This document shows positions 12,175-24,300 of a stretch of 64,000 nucleotides of DNA, piece after piece. Below the pieces are notes generated by a model. That model ran no database searches and was not told the origin of the DNA. It worked only from the letters and a program-made list of their open reading frames with translations. How positions within the stretch are numbered: position 1 is the stretch's first letter; every line of letters starts with the position of its first letter. Source of the DNA: Antiaris toxicaria (Eukaryota > Streptophyta > Magnoliopsida > Rosales > Moraceae); NCBI GenBank assembly GCA_035233585.1, contig CP141157.1, positions 50,868,001 through 50,932,000 on the forward strand, written 5' to 3'. Both the position numbers and the translations under genes were made by a program.

Positions 12175-12485
12175 TTCTACCATTGTATTCATCCAATTGT
12201 AAAAGTATTGTATTCAAATACCAATTACATCACAATTTAAAACACATTTTCTACTATTTTAATCAATCACATCACATTCTTCTTTTTTTTCTCTTCCTTT
12301 TTTCTCTCTTATTTTACTAATTGTATTATATACTCAATATTTTTATATAATTCAAATATTTTTCATCTAAACAAATATTACTTTTGAATGTAACGCAAAT
12401 ATTTTTCATCCAAATACATATTACAATTAATACATTGCATTTAAATGTAATTTCAATGCAATATTTTATCCAAATAAACCCTAAA
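12175..12485 (-). mobile_element. MITE-like repeat, family A copy 2 (inverted)
   Basis: Family-A words appear here in reverse complement: ATTACATCACAATTTAAAAC, TTTCATCTAAACAAATATTA, CATTGCATTTAAATGTAATT and a closing ATCCAAATAAACCC. It is more diverged than the copies at 1832 and 29588. Confidence 0.5.
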
Positions 12486-13354
12486 ATAACAGCAGGATTT
12501 TAACCCAAAATAAATTAATGGATTAGTTTAAGCTAATGACAAATCATGTTGATTCTGTTTTCTTTTTTTAATATAATAAAATAAGGCACATATAAATGAG
12601 ATGGGACATGTTTTATTGAACTTAGAAAAAGACCAACTTCTAAACGAAGTCGTTCTTAGGCTTAGTGGACTGCCAACACCTAAAATCAATACAAAAACAT
12701 TTTTTTCATTTAGTTAAAATGACGAGAACAATTCATGTAAATTACTTGATGATTCATCTAAAAATACAAAGGATCATATTTACATTTTAAACGACACGGC
12801 GTGTTTTCTTTTTGAAACACGACAAACTTCTGAACCGTGATGAACAACGACAAACATGTTGATTTCTTTTTGCAAGAGAACAATCATATTTAAACCTTTT
12901 TTTTTTTCAAATAGAAAAAGAGAGGAACCTGTTTTTCTTTTTTCTTTTTTACCCTAACCAACATCAACCCCAAGTTTTAAATACCAAATAATATGATATA
13001 TAATTATCATTCTTTTATTAATACATCGTCACATCATTTAATTATATCTATTAACAAAAAAATAACATGTCAAATAAATTGATACTTGACAATTAAGATT
13101 AAAGTTGAAGTTCTTAATACTATTTCTTTCATTTAAAGACAATAACAAACATGTCCTTTACTCCAGAAACGACAACGTACGTCACACTCACACGACATAC
13201 AATATGGCCATTTTTTCTTTCAATAACAACATATCATGAGCAACAAACGTTTTTTTTTTTTGCCTTGGTTTTTGGAATGCACGAGGCAGCATTTTGTTTT
13301 CTTTAAGAAATGCTCTTACGATCGTGCGTAAAGGAAATATTGTTGTGGGGGGAT
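12486..13354. other. AT-rich intergenic spacer
   Basis: No coding frame, RNA gene or clear repeat end was seen. Short T runs and a stretch of CGACAA-type sequence around 12790-12870 are unremarkable. Confidence 0.55.
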
Positions 13355-13665
13355 TTGAAGAGCTTGTTTGTTTTTGTTTTCGGATTGATTTTCACGATTC
13401 CCCGAAGAATTGTTTTTCAAAATCATTTGAAATGTTGTTTGGTTGTAGGGATTTTGAAAACAAAACTTCAAAACAAAGAAATCGATTTCTATTTTTTTTA
13501 ACACACCGGTGAAAACGATATAATATCGTTTTCTTTCATTTTCTTGTTCTTTATTCCTCTGCCCAATTTCCCCTTCTCTTCTTCCAATTCAAAACTTCAA
13601 AGCTTCCGAGGCCAATTTCTCTTCCCAGCTGTCTCCGCCGCCAATGGAGGTCCAGAAGCCGCCCT

Positions 13666-13794
13666 TTGTCGCGACGAATGGCAGTGAAATCTTGCCTCAG
13701 AGTGAAGGAGAAGATCGTGGAGAAATCTAGGGCAGGCGAATGGGGGAAGGTCTCTGCCGTGCTGTTCGACATGGACGAAGTGCTCTGCGACTTC
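13666..13794 (+). pseudogene. Captured SOQ1-like HAD-domain fragment
   Basis: The translation includes EWGKVSAVLFDMDEVLCD, matching the start of the haloacid-dehalogenase domain of plant SUPPRESSOR OF QUENCHING 1 as I recall it, where the sequence is VSAVLFDMDGVLC. The DxD nucleophile motif (DMD) is retained, but the following Gly is Glu. Only about 40 codons are present; similarity ends where the COG5-like part begins. SOQ1 itself is a large chloroplast thylakoid protein with HAD, thioredoxin-like and NHL domains, none of which follow here. This is a fragment, not a gene. Confidence 0.6.
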
Positions 13795-13975
13795 GCCTCT
13801 CGACTCCTTCGCATCAACCGAATCTTCTCTGCCTTCCTCTCAAATCGATTTCTCTGACACCCTCTCATTCGGCTTGCTCGCCTCCACAGTCGAGAAGCTC
13901 AACAATGCTATCTACCTCCTCGAGTCCTAACTATAATTTGATGTCCACTCCCACCACGACAAGCTCCTATCCCAG
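13795..13975 (+). pseudogene. Captured COG5-like N-terminal fragment, frameshifted
   Basis: Reading across two frames gives LDSFAS, then IFSAFLS, then in the first frame again SDTLSFGLLAS and VEKLNNAIYLLES, followed past an in-frame stop by HHDKLLSQLLQ. This order fits my recollection of the N-terminus of plant conserved oligomeric Golgi complex subunit 5 (a DSF-S-DPIFSAFLSP stretch, then a helix ending in LLE-QLR and a HHDLLSQL stretch). At least one frameshift and stop codons (around 13928) make it non-functional. It directly abuts the SOQ1-like fragment. Confidence 0.55.
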
Positions 13976-14213
13976 CTCCTCCAACACTCGGTCCACCGAC
14001 GAGACCTCCGCCATCGGTAGCGATTTGTTGTCCTTCCTCGTCACAACATAGGCGCAAGTGCCGACGAAGATCGTGAACCAGTTTCCTTGCCCGTACTTAT
14101 CGTTGGTGATGGCGGCGACCATGGATTTGACATCGCTGGACTTTGTTCCCAACAATCTGACCTTGTAAACGATGTCGTCGATGATCTGCAGCGCGTTGTA
14201 GAGGACATCGTTT
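13967..14213 (-). pseudogene. Antisense captured coding fragment, unidentified
   Basis: On the minus strand one open frame of about 80 codons runs through DVLYNALQIIDDIVYKVRLL and LGTKSSDVKSMVAAITNDKY to GNWFTIFVGTCAYVVTR. The pattern of a D-V---V/I-A-I helix followed by KYG---NW---VG---AYV-T is loosely like dynein light chains, but the match is too weak to name. The balanced codon use supports a coding origin. Its orientation is opposite to the two preceding captured fragments. Confidence 0.4.
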
Positions 14214-14759
14214 GGAGCTAGTGACGTCGTCGTTTAGAGGGGAATTGCGTCGTTTGGAGGGAACGTCGTTTGGATAACAGAGGACAGAGGGGTGGGGAAT
14301 TGTAGGATAGGGTTTTTTTAATAAATTTGGATCTAGATTTGAAATTGTGTTTGAAACTGTTCTGAGAATTGACAAGTTAGGCTTTTAGAGTTTTGGGCAG
14401 ATTATATTATAGGGTGGGTCATGTCGAAATTTTTATAAAATAAAAATGAAATATTTGATGATTTTAAAAAATAAAATGTTGTTTTAAATGTTAAATCAAT
14501 GACACACTAGTTAGTAGAATTTATCGTAATTATGATTATGAAATTTCTTGGTAATTTTAGTTAAATGTTACTTCAACTATTAAGAACTATTTTGTAATGT
14601 ACTTATAACTAATTATTATGGTTAATTAAGATTTAATTGATATAGTAATTACTTAAATATTATGGTTATTAATTTTTAATTCATTTTTCAATTTAAAAAT
14701 TTTATTAATTTGTAATTTTTAATATTCATAATAATTTTTTTTAAATCAAACATAAATAT

Positions 14760-14965
14760 ATTTTTATAAAATACTTATAAAATGACTGGTTTTCAAAAAT
14801 ATAACCAAACATAGTTTCACTTTTTTGTTTCTCAAAACATACACTCAGAAAATAAAACCAAGCATAATTTCAGAAACGTTCTCAGAATTGTTTTCAAAAC
14901 GATCTCAAATTCAGAGAATTTGAAAACATAGCAGATTTCAAAAACAATACCAAACTACCGAAAAG
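14760..14965 (-). repeat. Family C repeat, copy 2 (right arm of the composite element)
   Basis: Its reverse complement reads GTTTGGTATTGTTTTTGAAA at the outer end and continues through GTTCTGAGAACGTTTCTGAAA-type sequence to GTTTGGTTATATTTTTGAAA, in the same order as positions 46-210. It therefore belongs to the same terminal-sequence family as the element at 42-440. Confidence 0.6.
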
Positions 14966-14970
14966 ACTTG

Positions 14971-15309
14971 ACGTTATGTTTTCTGTTGGGCAAGCCCAAC
15001 TAAAAATTGGGCTTTAGAAATTGTCCAGCCGTGCCTCCAAAGTCTTGCCTTGACCCAAAAGAAGAAGAAGAAAGGGAAAAAAAAAATCAAAAGAAGCATA
15101 AACCCTAGGAAGGGGTCTGTTTGGTTGCTGGTTTGCTTCCTTTCACCTCCTTTCCTCTTCTCTTTTTCTTTCCCCTCACGAAAGTAGCGGGATTTTTACA
15201 TAAAATCATTTTCATATACGTATATTTATATATCAAACACAGTGTTCGTCTCCTCCCAAAATTTTCCCTAGAAAATAATACCCCTCAACTTTCCAACGTC
15301 TTCTTCTTG
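14971..15309 (+). promoter_or_regulatory. TIM44 upstream and 5' leader region
   Basis: This includes AAACCCTAGG near 15100, close to the plant telo-box AAACCCTAA often found near starts of housekeeping genes, and a CT-rich tract (about 15130-15180). TATATTTATATATC near 15220-15235 is a possible TATA region, about 80 bases before the ATG. These sites are suggestive only. Confidence 0.4.
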
Positions 15310-15592
15310 ATGGCCGGTAGAAAGCTAGTCCGAGATTTTTTCCTTTCCAGACAACGCCTCTTTCTTCATCTCACGCACTCCCAACCAAAGGTTCGTTCTT
15401 CCGAGGAATATTTTTTTTTTCTTAATTTGTTTTCAATCCAAATTTCTGATATTTATTCGTGATTTTTCGTGAAGCAGGTCTCAAGTACGAGATTATTGTT
15501 GTTGCCATCTCCAAATGGGTATTCTGGGAATCGTCGTTTCAGCGTGTTTAATGAATTTTCCAAGCAACTAAAAGGCGAAGCAAACAAGTCTA

Positions 15593-15628
<36 letters not shown>

Positions 15629-18600
15629 GTACATATTTACACACACACATTTATTTATTGGCGTTGGTATCTATTGCATAACTGGTTATTTAGCTTTGCT
15701 ATTTATCCTGGTTTTCTTTAATTTTTTATAGTAAAGTTTAAGCCTTTGTTGTGTTTTGATTAATGATTAAAGCCTAAAGCAAAAGGGCTGTAAAAGTGAG
15801 GAAATTTGATGTAAAAGTGAGGAAATTTAATGTGCAAGTGAGGAATTTGATGTGAAAGTGAGGAAATTTGTTGCTAGATTGCAGTTTTTAGGGTGTAGGT
15901 GTGTTAATAGTATGTTGCTTTATTTTCTCTCTAAGGGTTGTAATCCTTTTGCGGGTTCCATTTGGATTTACATTGTTAGTAAAATGTTTTGGGAAAATTT
16001 GCTTATGTTGGCAGGAATTCAGATTTTCAACAGTCAGTCAAGGAGCTGAAAGAGAAAGCAAGGGAGCTAAAAGGGGTGAAAGAAGAACTTAAAGTTAGGT
16101 AATATTATTCTCTTTAATCATGGTAATTACGATTGTGGATTCTTTTGGCCTTTTATTTTATAGGCTGAGACATACCCTTGTATGTCAAGGCTGGGTGGAC
16201 ACTTCAATGGAGGCCCTGAGATGGTGAAATGGCGAATGCAGAACAAAGCAGACTACTGAGCAGCTGTACAAGCAGGTGGATGGCGTGTGGACTGAGGCCG
16301 AAGAAAAAGCAAAGGAGGTTTGTTTCGAATCAAATTTTTGATAAATCTGCCCGTTATTGCTTTTTCGTTGTGTACTAGATGTTATGTCTTTAGCTCATTT
16401 TTTTGGAACATTCTTCTGTCCATAAGAGGAATGACCATTTCCTGAGAAAATTTTCTTGCATTAACATTATTGACTATTTCTTTTTTATGGTCACAATAGA
16501 TATTTTACGCCCCTGCATGCTATGATGCCTAGTTGTAATCAATTGGTCGTTATTATGTTCGTAGGTTTCCGCAAATGTGAAAGAAAAGCTTTCTGCTGCC
16601 ACAGAGGAGGTGAAAGAAACTTTAGGAATTGGGAAGGAGGAGGCTGCTGCTACATCAGCTAAAACTGGTGAAAAAGTAAAAGATGGAGACAAGGCATCAG
16701 CGAAAAATGGTGAAAAAGTGAATGACGGAAACAAGGCCTCACATGGGGAACAGGAAACCAAGCAGTCCAGTTCTGAAAATAGTGCAGAAACATTATTTGG
16801 AAATTTTAAATCAAGAATTTCTTCCTCAAGCGCTTCCTCATCCTTTCATAGAATTAAGGAAGCAAAGCTCATGGATTTAGCAAAGAAGGGATATGAGATT
16901 GTAAAAGATGAGTTGAGCAGCAATCCAAAAAAGAGAAAGCATCTGCAGCATGATCCTTCTTCTCCACAAGTTGAAAGAAGCATGAGGATGGACGTCGTTG
17001 TTGTGCCCTCAAAGCAGTCTCCTTGGAGAAAGAAGTGGGAGGCATTCAAAACTAAGGTCAAACCATTTTTTTTTTTTTTGCCAATCTACAGGTTTCTGAT
17101 TTTCACCGGAAAGTACCATGCAAGTAATTTTTCCCTTCTTACTTTAGGTGCAAAGCCATTCTGTTTTCAAGCGTATTAACGTGGCTACCGATCCTGTTGT
17201 GACAAAGGGTCAAGAGGTATATTGTGTTCCTTTATCCTTTCCTTTTCGTCTTTAATCATTTCTCTCAAAGTTTTCTTCTTTGTTATGCTCCCTTCTTATT
17301 CATGCCACTAGCAACATGCCCACCTAGAGTTTTAAATTTGCAAGGACTGACCAAAAAAGTCATATTAAGGAATGACATTTATTCATAATTAATGGTCCGT
17401 TTGGTGAACGTATTGCATTTGAATGCAATGCATTGAATGCAATTTGTGTTTGGAGGAAAAGTATTAGCATTGCATTTGAATGCAATGTGTGTTTAGGTGA
17501 AAAGTATTTGAATTGTATTTTAATAATAAATATGTGATGTGATGGGTAAAAGTAGAGAGAATAAAAAAGAGAGAGAAAGAGAATATATGATGTAATTAAT
17601 AAAAGTAATAGAAAAAGTGAAATAATGAATAGTGATTATATTGGATTTAAAAAGTGATGTGATTGGTATTTGAATGAAATGCTTTTGTATTTGGGAGAAA
17701 ATTGCATTGCATTAAATGCAAGCAGTTTAAAAGTGTTTACCAAACGCCCCCTAAGAGATGAATTCATTATGATGCTTTTGTTTGCATTTCTGTTGAATAA
17801 AATATTCAGTCATACTTAAGAAATGGATTTATTTATTATATTCCTTTTCTTATTTGCACGGGTATGCCCATCTAAAAAGATAAATTCACAAGCACTGATA
17901 AAAAAAAAAGAAAAAAAAGTCACATGAATGCGCATGATGAGTGTTATTTCCTACATTAAGATATCTTGGATTTACCTCCATGATATTGTGACAGTTGCCT
18001 TATCATAAAATAAACAAACTGAATTTTGGTCTCTGTTATAATTCTAACCTTTTTTGGATGGACAGATTGCTGAGAGCGTGCGGGATAGATGGGAAACAAG
18101 TGATAACCCGATTGTTCATAGAATTCAAGAGTACGGTGCTCACAACAAAATTTTTTTCTTTTTTTTTTTTTTTTCAAATTACGACATTATGTATCAAACC
18201 AAGAGATAACATTATATTCTATGAGTTCTGATTGACAATTGTTTCCTCAACAGCATCAATGAAACCATCTTTCAGGAAACGGATTCTGCTGCAACCATGA
18301 AGGAGATTCGCAGTCGAGATCTGTACGATCATATGCCCTTAGTTGTTTGTTTCAGAATCTATTACATGTTGATATCCTTTAATTTCTCCTCGTTTTAATT
18401 ATCTTTTAATATTTTTATGCATTAGGTCATTCTCATTGCCTGAGTTTGTAGCTGAAGTTCAGGAAGCTATTAAACCAGTGTTGAACGCGTACATCAAGGT
18501 GTGTTTGAGCCTTTTTAGGAAATTAATACCAGAAATCCCTACCCCAGGGAGTCCTTTATTATGTATCCTTTTCTTTTCTTGGTTGGTTTATTCTTCAAGT

Positions 18601-19433
18601 TATCATTTTAAGTCGTGGTACACGTGTCTTATCGTTGGGGTTTCTGATTGTATGAATATTTACTAAAATTACAGGCAGATGTTGAAACTTTGAAGAAGTT
18701 CTGTACCTCCGAGGTGATTGAACGGTGTAAGGCTGAGCATAGTGCATATCAAAGCCATGGCATCTTTTTTGACAATAAGGTATGTGAAAGGGTGAAAGTA
18801 GTGAAATTTCTAACTGCCTGTCAACAGATAATTGGAACAGGTAGTTGTGATGTTTATAATTTATACGATGTTTTCGGTGCAGATTCTACACATATCCGAG
18901 GTGGAGGTTAGAGAGATCAAAATGATGGGAGCGTCACCTATTATTATCGTAGCGGTACGCCGTCTTTCTTTCTGGTTTTGTAACACAAATCATAGACAAT
19001 ATTCTACTTGTAACAAAAGCTGATGTCGAGGCATTTTTGTCACAGTTTCAAACACAACAAGTATATTGCGTACGTGACAGAGATGGCGCTATAACAGAAG
19101 GTGGCCAGGTGAGTCATTATAGACTTTGTTGCTCTTTTTATTTCTTCTTCTGAGTCGGAAAAGAAAACCAACCTGTATGACAGACAAATTAATGGAAACC
19201 GTCGGAGGGTATTTTTATATTCTATCACAGAATTCTCGTTTTAATCATTGATGCATTTTTTTTAAGCAAACCGGGTTTAAAATTTATGGTTGGTTTGTCA
19301 GGATACGATCCACACTGTATACTACGCGTGGGCAATGCAGCAGATTGATCCTCAAGAGCTTGGAGAAGGTGCTATATACCCACTATGGAAGCTGAGAGAA
19401 ATGCAACAGCTTGGATTCCAAGCCCTCATCTAG
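15310..19433 (+). CDS. TIM44: Mitochondrial import motor subunit TIM44
   Basis: Peripheral matrix-side subunit of the TIM23 presequence translocase that tethers mtHsp70 to the channel. Exons: 15310-15390, 15478-15587, 16015-16098, 16242-16317, 16565-17056, 17148-17216, 18066-18130, 18254-18322, 18426-18498, 18675-18779, 18883-18954, 19046-19108, 19302-19433, giving 496 aa. The N-terminus is Arg/Leu/Ser-rich without acids early on, like a presequence. NGYSGNRRFSVFNEFSKQLK and VKELKEKARELKGVKEELK (a charged coiled coil) follow as in plant TIM44. A low-complexity Lys/Glu/Ala/Ser stretch makes up most of exon 5. The C-terminal Tim44 domain begins near ESVRDRWETSDNPIVHRIQD and includes LHISEVEV and FQTQQVYCVRD, ending with a conserved tryptophan-rich helix. 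Exon 2 uses a weak donor (AA|GTCTAT) next to a (TC)n tract. A family-A MITE lies in intron 6. It converges on the kinase gene downstream. Confidence 0.95.
15593..15619. repeat. (TC)n microsatellite in TIM44 intron 2
   Basis: About 13 TC units begin five bases inside intron 2, directly behind the 5' splice site, and are followed by a (TA)n tract. Confidence 0.9.
15789..15870 (+). repeat. About 20-bp minisatellite, four units, TIM44 intron 2
   Basis: The unit GATGTAAAAGTGAGGAAATT recurs four times with small changes (CTGTAAAAGTGAGGAAATTT, then GATGT, AATGTGC and GATGTGA variants), each about 20 to 21 bases. It is wholly intronic. Confidence 0.85.
17395..17753 (+). mobile_element. MITE-like repeat, family A copy 3, in TIM44 intron 6
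   Basis: It starts TCCGTTTGGTGAACGTATTG and ends TTTACCAAACGCCCCC, so both termini are visible as an inverted repeat (CGTTTGGTGAAC / TTTACCAAACG). The interior holds GAATGCAATG repeats and AAAGTGATGTGATTGGTATT. It lies entirely within the intron between 17216 and 18066 and so does not disturb coding. Confidence 0.75.
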
Positions 19434-21314
19434 AGAGCGTAGATGTTGTAGGATTACAAATATAACCTCCCTCAAATTTTTTTTTTTTTTTCTAAAACTT
19501 CTCTGGGTTTTGTTTCACTGCCAGGGAAACTTTTAAAGTGGAGATTCCATATTTATTTGTTCTAATAAAATTCAACTGTACTGTGTATAAAATTCTCTTC
19601 TCGTCTCAATCCTCGAGTGAAATCTAATCCTAAAGGAACCGTTGATAGATGTTCCTTTTTTTTTTTTATCCCAATATTCATTGAAAATTGGTTTTAGTGT
19701 ATTATGTGTGTACAGTTTACGTCTTGTATATGTGTGGGTATAAACTTTTAAGGATCTTTAATAAGGATTAAAATTACAAATAAACTTTTCTTCTCTCTTA
19801 AAATAACCTTCATACTCTTTAACTCAAAAAAAAAAAAAAAAAAGGAAAAACTTTACACTGAAATTTATACTAATTTAAGGCATGTTTACTAATGTTTATT
19901 TAGTATCTATTTCTTTTGATAAGAGATCAATATTAAGAGATGTAAGATTTTTTTTTTTTTTTTTTGTCATTCCCTATATCGTGTATGATTTATTAAATTT
20001 TCGTTATTCATCTTATAAGAAAACATATGCCGTATAAAGTGAATGTGCTCTTACATCTTTAACTTGAAAATTGTCAAAAGAAATTTGCTCCGTTACATAA
20101 CGAAGAGATGTTAAATATATGTAGTTTCATTATTTGAAGAGCTGATATTGCTCTTTGAACCTTGATGGTGTCCTATTATCTTTTGGAACTTGAGGTGATT
20201 CGATTTTTAAAGTCAAGTTTGTAATTATATTAGATTATGTCTGTAATATTTGTTGGTGGCATTTTTTAGTAGAGCTACAATTTTGATACGGTTAATGTGC
20301 AAAATTTGTTTTTAATCATGAATTGGAGGATGAATAATTGTGTGTCCATAGTTGATTAATGATATCGTTCTAGTTAAATGAATCCTAAGTAATGCTATTT
20401 GTTCCAAGGGGTTTTCAATCCGGATATCTGTGCCATCATATAATTGAGTAATGTTACAAATCCAACAATCTAAAGCACAAATTACTTTTTAAGACCCTTA
20501 AACTATTTACACGCACAATCCTACCATTCAAATGAAGTTAAATAAAAATTTAAAAAAAAATCAATCGAGATTAACACCATATTTTAACTGGGTTGTCCTG
20601 GTTGCCTCCGTCACTTTCGAATTAAAGGGTATAATTTTGTATTTACTTGGTATATAATGAAAACAAATTGGCGAACACATGGGATTTAAAAGCCAAAAAA
20701 ACCAATAAAGGGGTTGTTTGAGACATTTTGAGAGTCTATTAGGGAAACATCTCTTACAAATACAATACTGTGGATGAATTTGAAATTTCAGTCCAACGCA
20801 TACGAGAAATTTCGGAAATTAATCTTAAAGAAAAAGGTGAATAATTCAAAGTTGTAAAACAAACATACTGACAGAAATGAAAAAGGAGAGGAAAAGGAAA
20901 AGCAATAAGCTGAATTGTGAAAACAAAGAAGATTACCTAAAATAAATAAATAAATAACAAAAATAAACAGGCAAAATTCGGGTTTCAATTTTCAACTACT
21001 AATGTTGACCAGTCCATTACAAATGCAACTCAGAGCTTAATATCATATCAGAGCAAAATATGCATGGATTTACTGTGTAATTTACCCATGTAATAGCAAA
21101 TACACAATTCACACAACAGAGGTAAATAAATATTACTGATATTCCCCTTTTCACATAATGCATAACCAAAGGGAGAGAAATTGGCTACTTATGAAAACAA
21201 GGGGGGCCAAAAAAAAAAAATCAATAAGGTGAAAGAAAAAAAAAATCCTGCACAGTGAGCTTTTAATGAAAAACCAAAGAATACGACAAGCAACGAAAGA
21301 TTACAGCTATTTCT
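19434..21314. other. Convergent intergenic region, TIM44 and kinase 3' ends
   Basis: An AATAAA at 19564-19569, 131 bases after the TIM44 stop, is the likely polyadenylation signal. Several T runs (19481, 19651, 19950) follow. The stretch from about 21000 to 21314 is probably the kinase 3' UTR. No gene or clear transposon was seen between them. Confidence 0.55.
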
Positions 21315-24300
21315 TTAGTCTTTTGTTGAAGGCGGCACAACCAAATCAGCTGAGTAATACTGCTGCGAAATCCCCTCATCTGTGCCATAAAACGATTCAG
21401 TAGTTGGATTCTCTTCTTGAAGTGAGCTGGACCTGCAGAGCTCTTCGATTCGCCTTGTCACCTCAGCCATCAAGGGACGCTTGTCAGGATACTGTGCGGT
21501 ACAATCCAGGGCAAGCTGCAGAAGCTCTACCATTTCTTCCTCAACGTTCTGATACCTGAGAAGCTCAAGGTCAAATACCTCTGCGGTCCACTCTTCCCGA
21601 ACCACGGACTGGACCCACCTTGGAAGGTCAACTCCATCATCGTTCAACTGGGAATGAGTGGGAGGCTTCCCTGTGAGCAGCTCCAAGAGCAGTACACCGA
21701 AGCTGTACACATCTGCTTTAAGGGATACTTTGTAAGGATCTGTGACTTCTGGAGCACGGTAACCAGCAATGCGTTGGTTAGGGGTAGGGTTGGGGCTGGC
21801 AAGATGAGCAAGGCCAAAGTCTGAGACACGAGCTTCATAGGATTTGGTGAGGAGGATATTCGAAGACTTGATGTTCCCATGGGACGAACCATGTGAGTGC
21901 AGGTATGTAATCCCACGGGCAGCTCCAAGGGCAATGCCAGACCGTGTTTCCCAGTTCAAAGGGGTCCTGCCTGCCCCACTGCTTCCTGTGATGTGTAAAG
22001 ATCGAGAAATAAAAATGATGTTATTAGCAGCTCCAAGGGTAATGCACAAGCTGCGTTCTATAAAAGAAACTGGAGTCGTGAAATTTTACTTCCTAAATTC
22101 CAAGCATCAATTACAAATAAATATGAATCCAATGAGCGTGACAGGCAAAAAGCAAATGCTAAAACGAAGGAATCGATTGTTCACCTTTTTCAAATGATCG
22201 TAAAAAGGCAATCATGGTCTTGGAATCAGTCGAGATACTTATATTTAAAATCAATAACGTGGTTTTCAAGAAAAGAAAATAAACTATATTGCAAAAATAA
22301 ATATATGAAGGAAAAGCGTGAAGAATGAATCAATGAGTCAGAAAGAAACAAAAGGCGCGTCCATTTCTGTCTTATAGACAACCTAGTAAGCAGAATAATT
22401 CATGAAGCAAGGACATGGCTACATGCCACGTGAAAGTACACCCAACAAAGGTAGAAAATGACAAAAATAAATAAATAAAAATCAATCATTTCGTATGGAA
22501 AAGAGAAAAGCATAATAGTTAAATTTTTTCATAATTTCCAATAGACTTATTGAGAAAGAGCACAAAAAACTGAACATTCTCTTGATGTGCCGTGTCCAAG
22601 CCATGTCCAACTACAAGACATTTTTCTTCCTTTGAATTCATTCAATTTATAATGTTGACAAAGTATGAAAAGCATGCCTGAACGCATAAAGAGTGTCCTC
22701 ACACATAGGATAGAATGACAGCCTTGTATACAACAACAGGAAGTATTCATGATAGATTAAATTATTTGAAACGCGACTAACTAGGATGGTAAAAAACTAG
22801 TTGCTCAAAGACCAAAATTGAAATTAATGTTTCTAAGAAACTCTATTTCTAATTTACTCTTCTTCATTCTGGCTCACTATTGCACAAAGTTAATTTTTTT
22901 CTTTTAATGGGAAGTTGTTGGTTTGGTTTACAAATATAAGCCTAGGAATGTAGCAAGTTGTAAGAAAATGCTAGCATAACGCAGATCTACAGGACATAAA
23001 TGAGCTGAAGAACATATCAAACAAGTCCAACCAGAAGGTAATGCTATTGACAGACGTGCATAACCGCGATAACAAGGAAACCAAATAAATTTTAAAGACA
23101 TTGAGACGTATAAAGAAATAGGGAAAATAATAATAATAGAATAACCAGATAAGTAAATTGAGCAGGTAGAATAAAGACAAAACAACAACTCAAGCATCCA
23201 AATGACCAGAAAACAAATAGCTGAAACAATGACGGTAAAAACAAAATTAGAATCAGAATGCAAGTTAGCGAGATGAAATGCCAACCGTGCAAAAGCGCAG
23301 ACAAGCTTCCCATGGGCATGTAATCATAAACTAGAAGTTTCTCATCTCTGCTATAGTAATAAGCCCTGAGTGGGACCAAATTCTCATGATCCATTCTTCC
23401 AACCTGTTCCATCCTTTCCCTAAACTCCTTCTCCAGCACAGTCGTTTCCTTCAACCTCTTCACTGCCACGATGATCCCCGTCTCTAGAACCGCCTTATAA
23501 GTCGTCCCAAAAGTCCCCTTCCCAAGCACCTCAGCAGATGCCCTCAACAAATCCTCCAAATCAAACACCCTCACCGTATTCCCAAAGAATACCAAACTCC
23601 TCATCCCACCACCGCTCCTTTTTGCGCTTGCTTTGGAAAGATCCCCACTCAAACTCTCGCTCTCCGTCGCCGCCTTTCCACTTGGAATTTCAACCTCCGT
23701 CGTCTTTGGGATGGTTACCACCTCACCCTTTTCGCTGCGGGCCTTTCTCCGACACAAAAAGATCAAAAGAGCAAGAACGATCAGCACCGCAACGACGCAC
23801 CCCATCACAATCCCCACAATTGCTCCAGCGGACAACTTATTCTTCTCCCCTCCAGTCCCATTCTCATCGCTTCCATTACAAGATTTCAATGGCTTCCCAC
23901 AGAGAGAATTCCCTTCGAAAGAATTGGCCGAAAACCTCGAAAGCTTATCAGGAATTGACCCATTCAATTGATTAAACGACACATTGAATTGGTTCAGTCC
24001 CGGCAAATCAATAGCCGGGATAGAACCGGTAAAGCTGTTGTTCTCCAAATACAAAACAACCAACCTCGTCAAGTTACTAAATCCAGGAGAGATCTCGCCG
24101 GAGAAGTTATTATCCGCTAAATTCAATCTTTCCAAGCTTTGCATACCAAACAAAAAGTCAGGAACTTGTCCAGAGAAAGCATTACCTTCCAAGTGAAGCT
24201 CGTTGAGATCAACGAGATTCCCGATGTCGGACGGGACCGACCCGGAGAGAGCGTTGAACCGGAGAGAGAGCACCTGCAACCGAGTCAGATTCCCGATTCC

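Larger units (their letters stand above)
13355..14970. mobile_element. Composite element carrying captured gene fragments (Pack-MULE-like)
   Basis: An island of GC-rich, exon-like DNA (about 13560-14300) is flanked by AT-rich arms of transposon type. The right arm (14760-14965, ending CAATACCAAACTACC) is homologous, inverted, to the MITE-like element at 42-440. The left arm begins near CTTGTTTGTTTTTGTTTTCGG and is only weakly similar to the right terminus. Inside, fragments resembling three unrelated genes follow one another directly: SOQ1 (+), COG5 (+) and an unidentified gene (-). This is the structure of a non-autonomous transposon that has captured host gene pieces. No transposase is present and no target-site duplication could be confirmed, so the exact ends are provisional. 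Confidence 0.5.

Noticed and set aside
23092..23285. Continuation of the kinase open frame past residue 422
   Set aside because: After LLHG the frame loses kinase homology and reads hydrophobic intron translation. A GT donor at 23285 and an acceptor at 21986 restore the conserved kinase sequence exactly.
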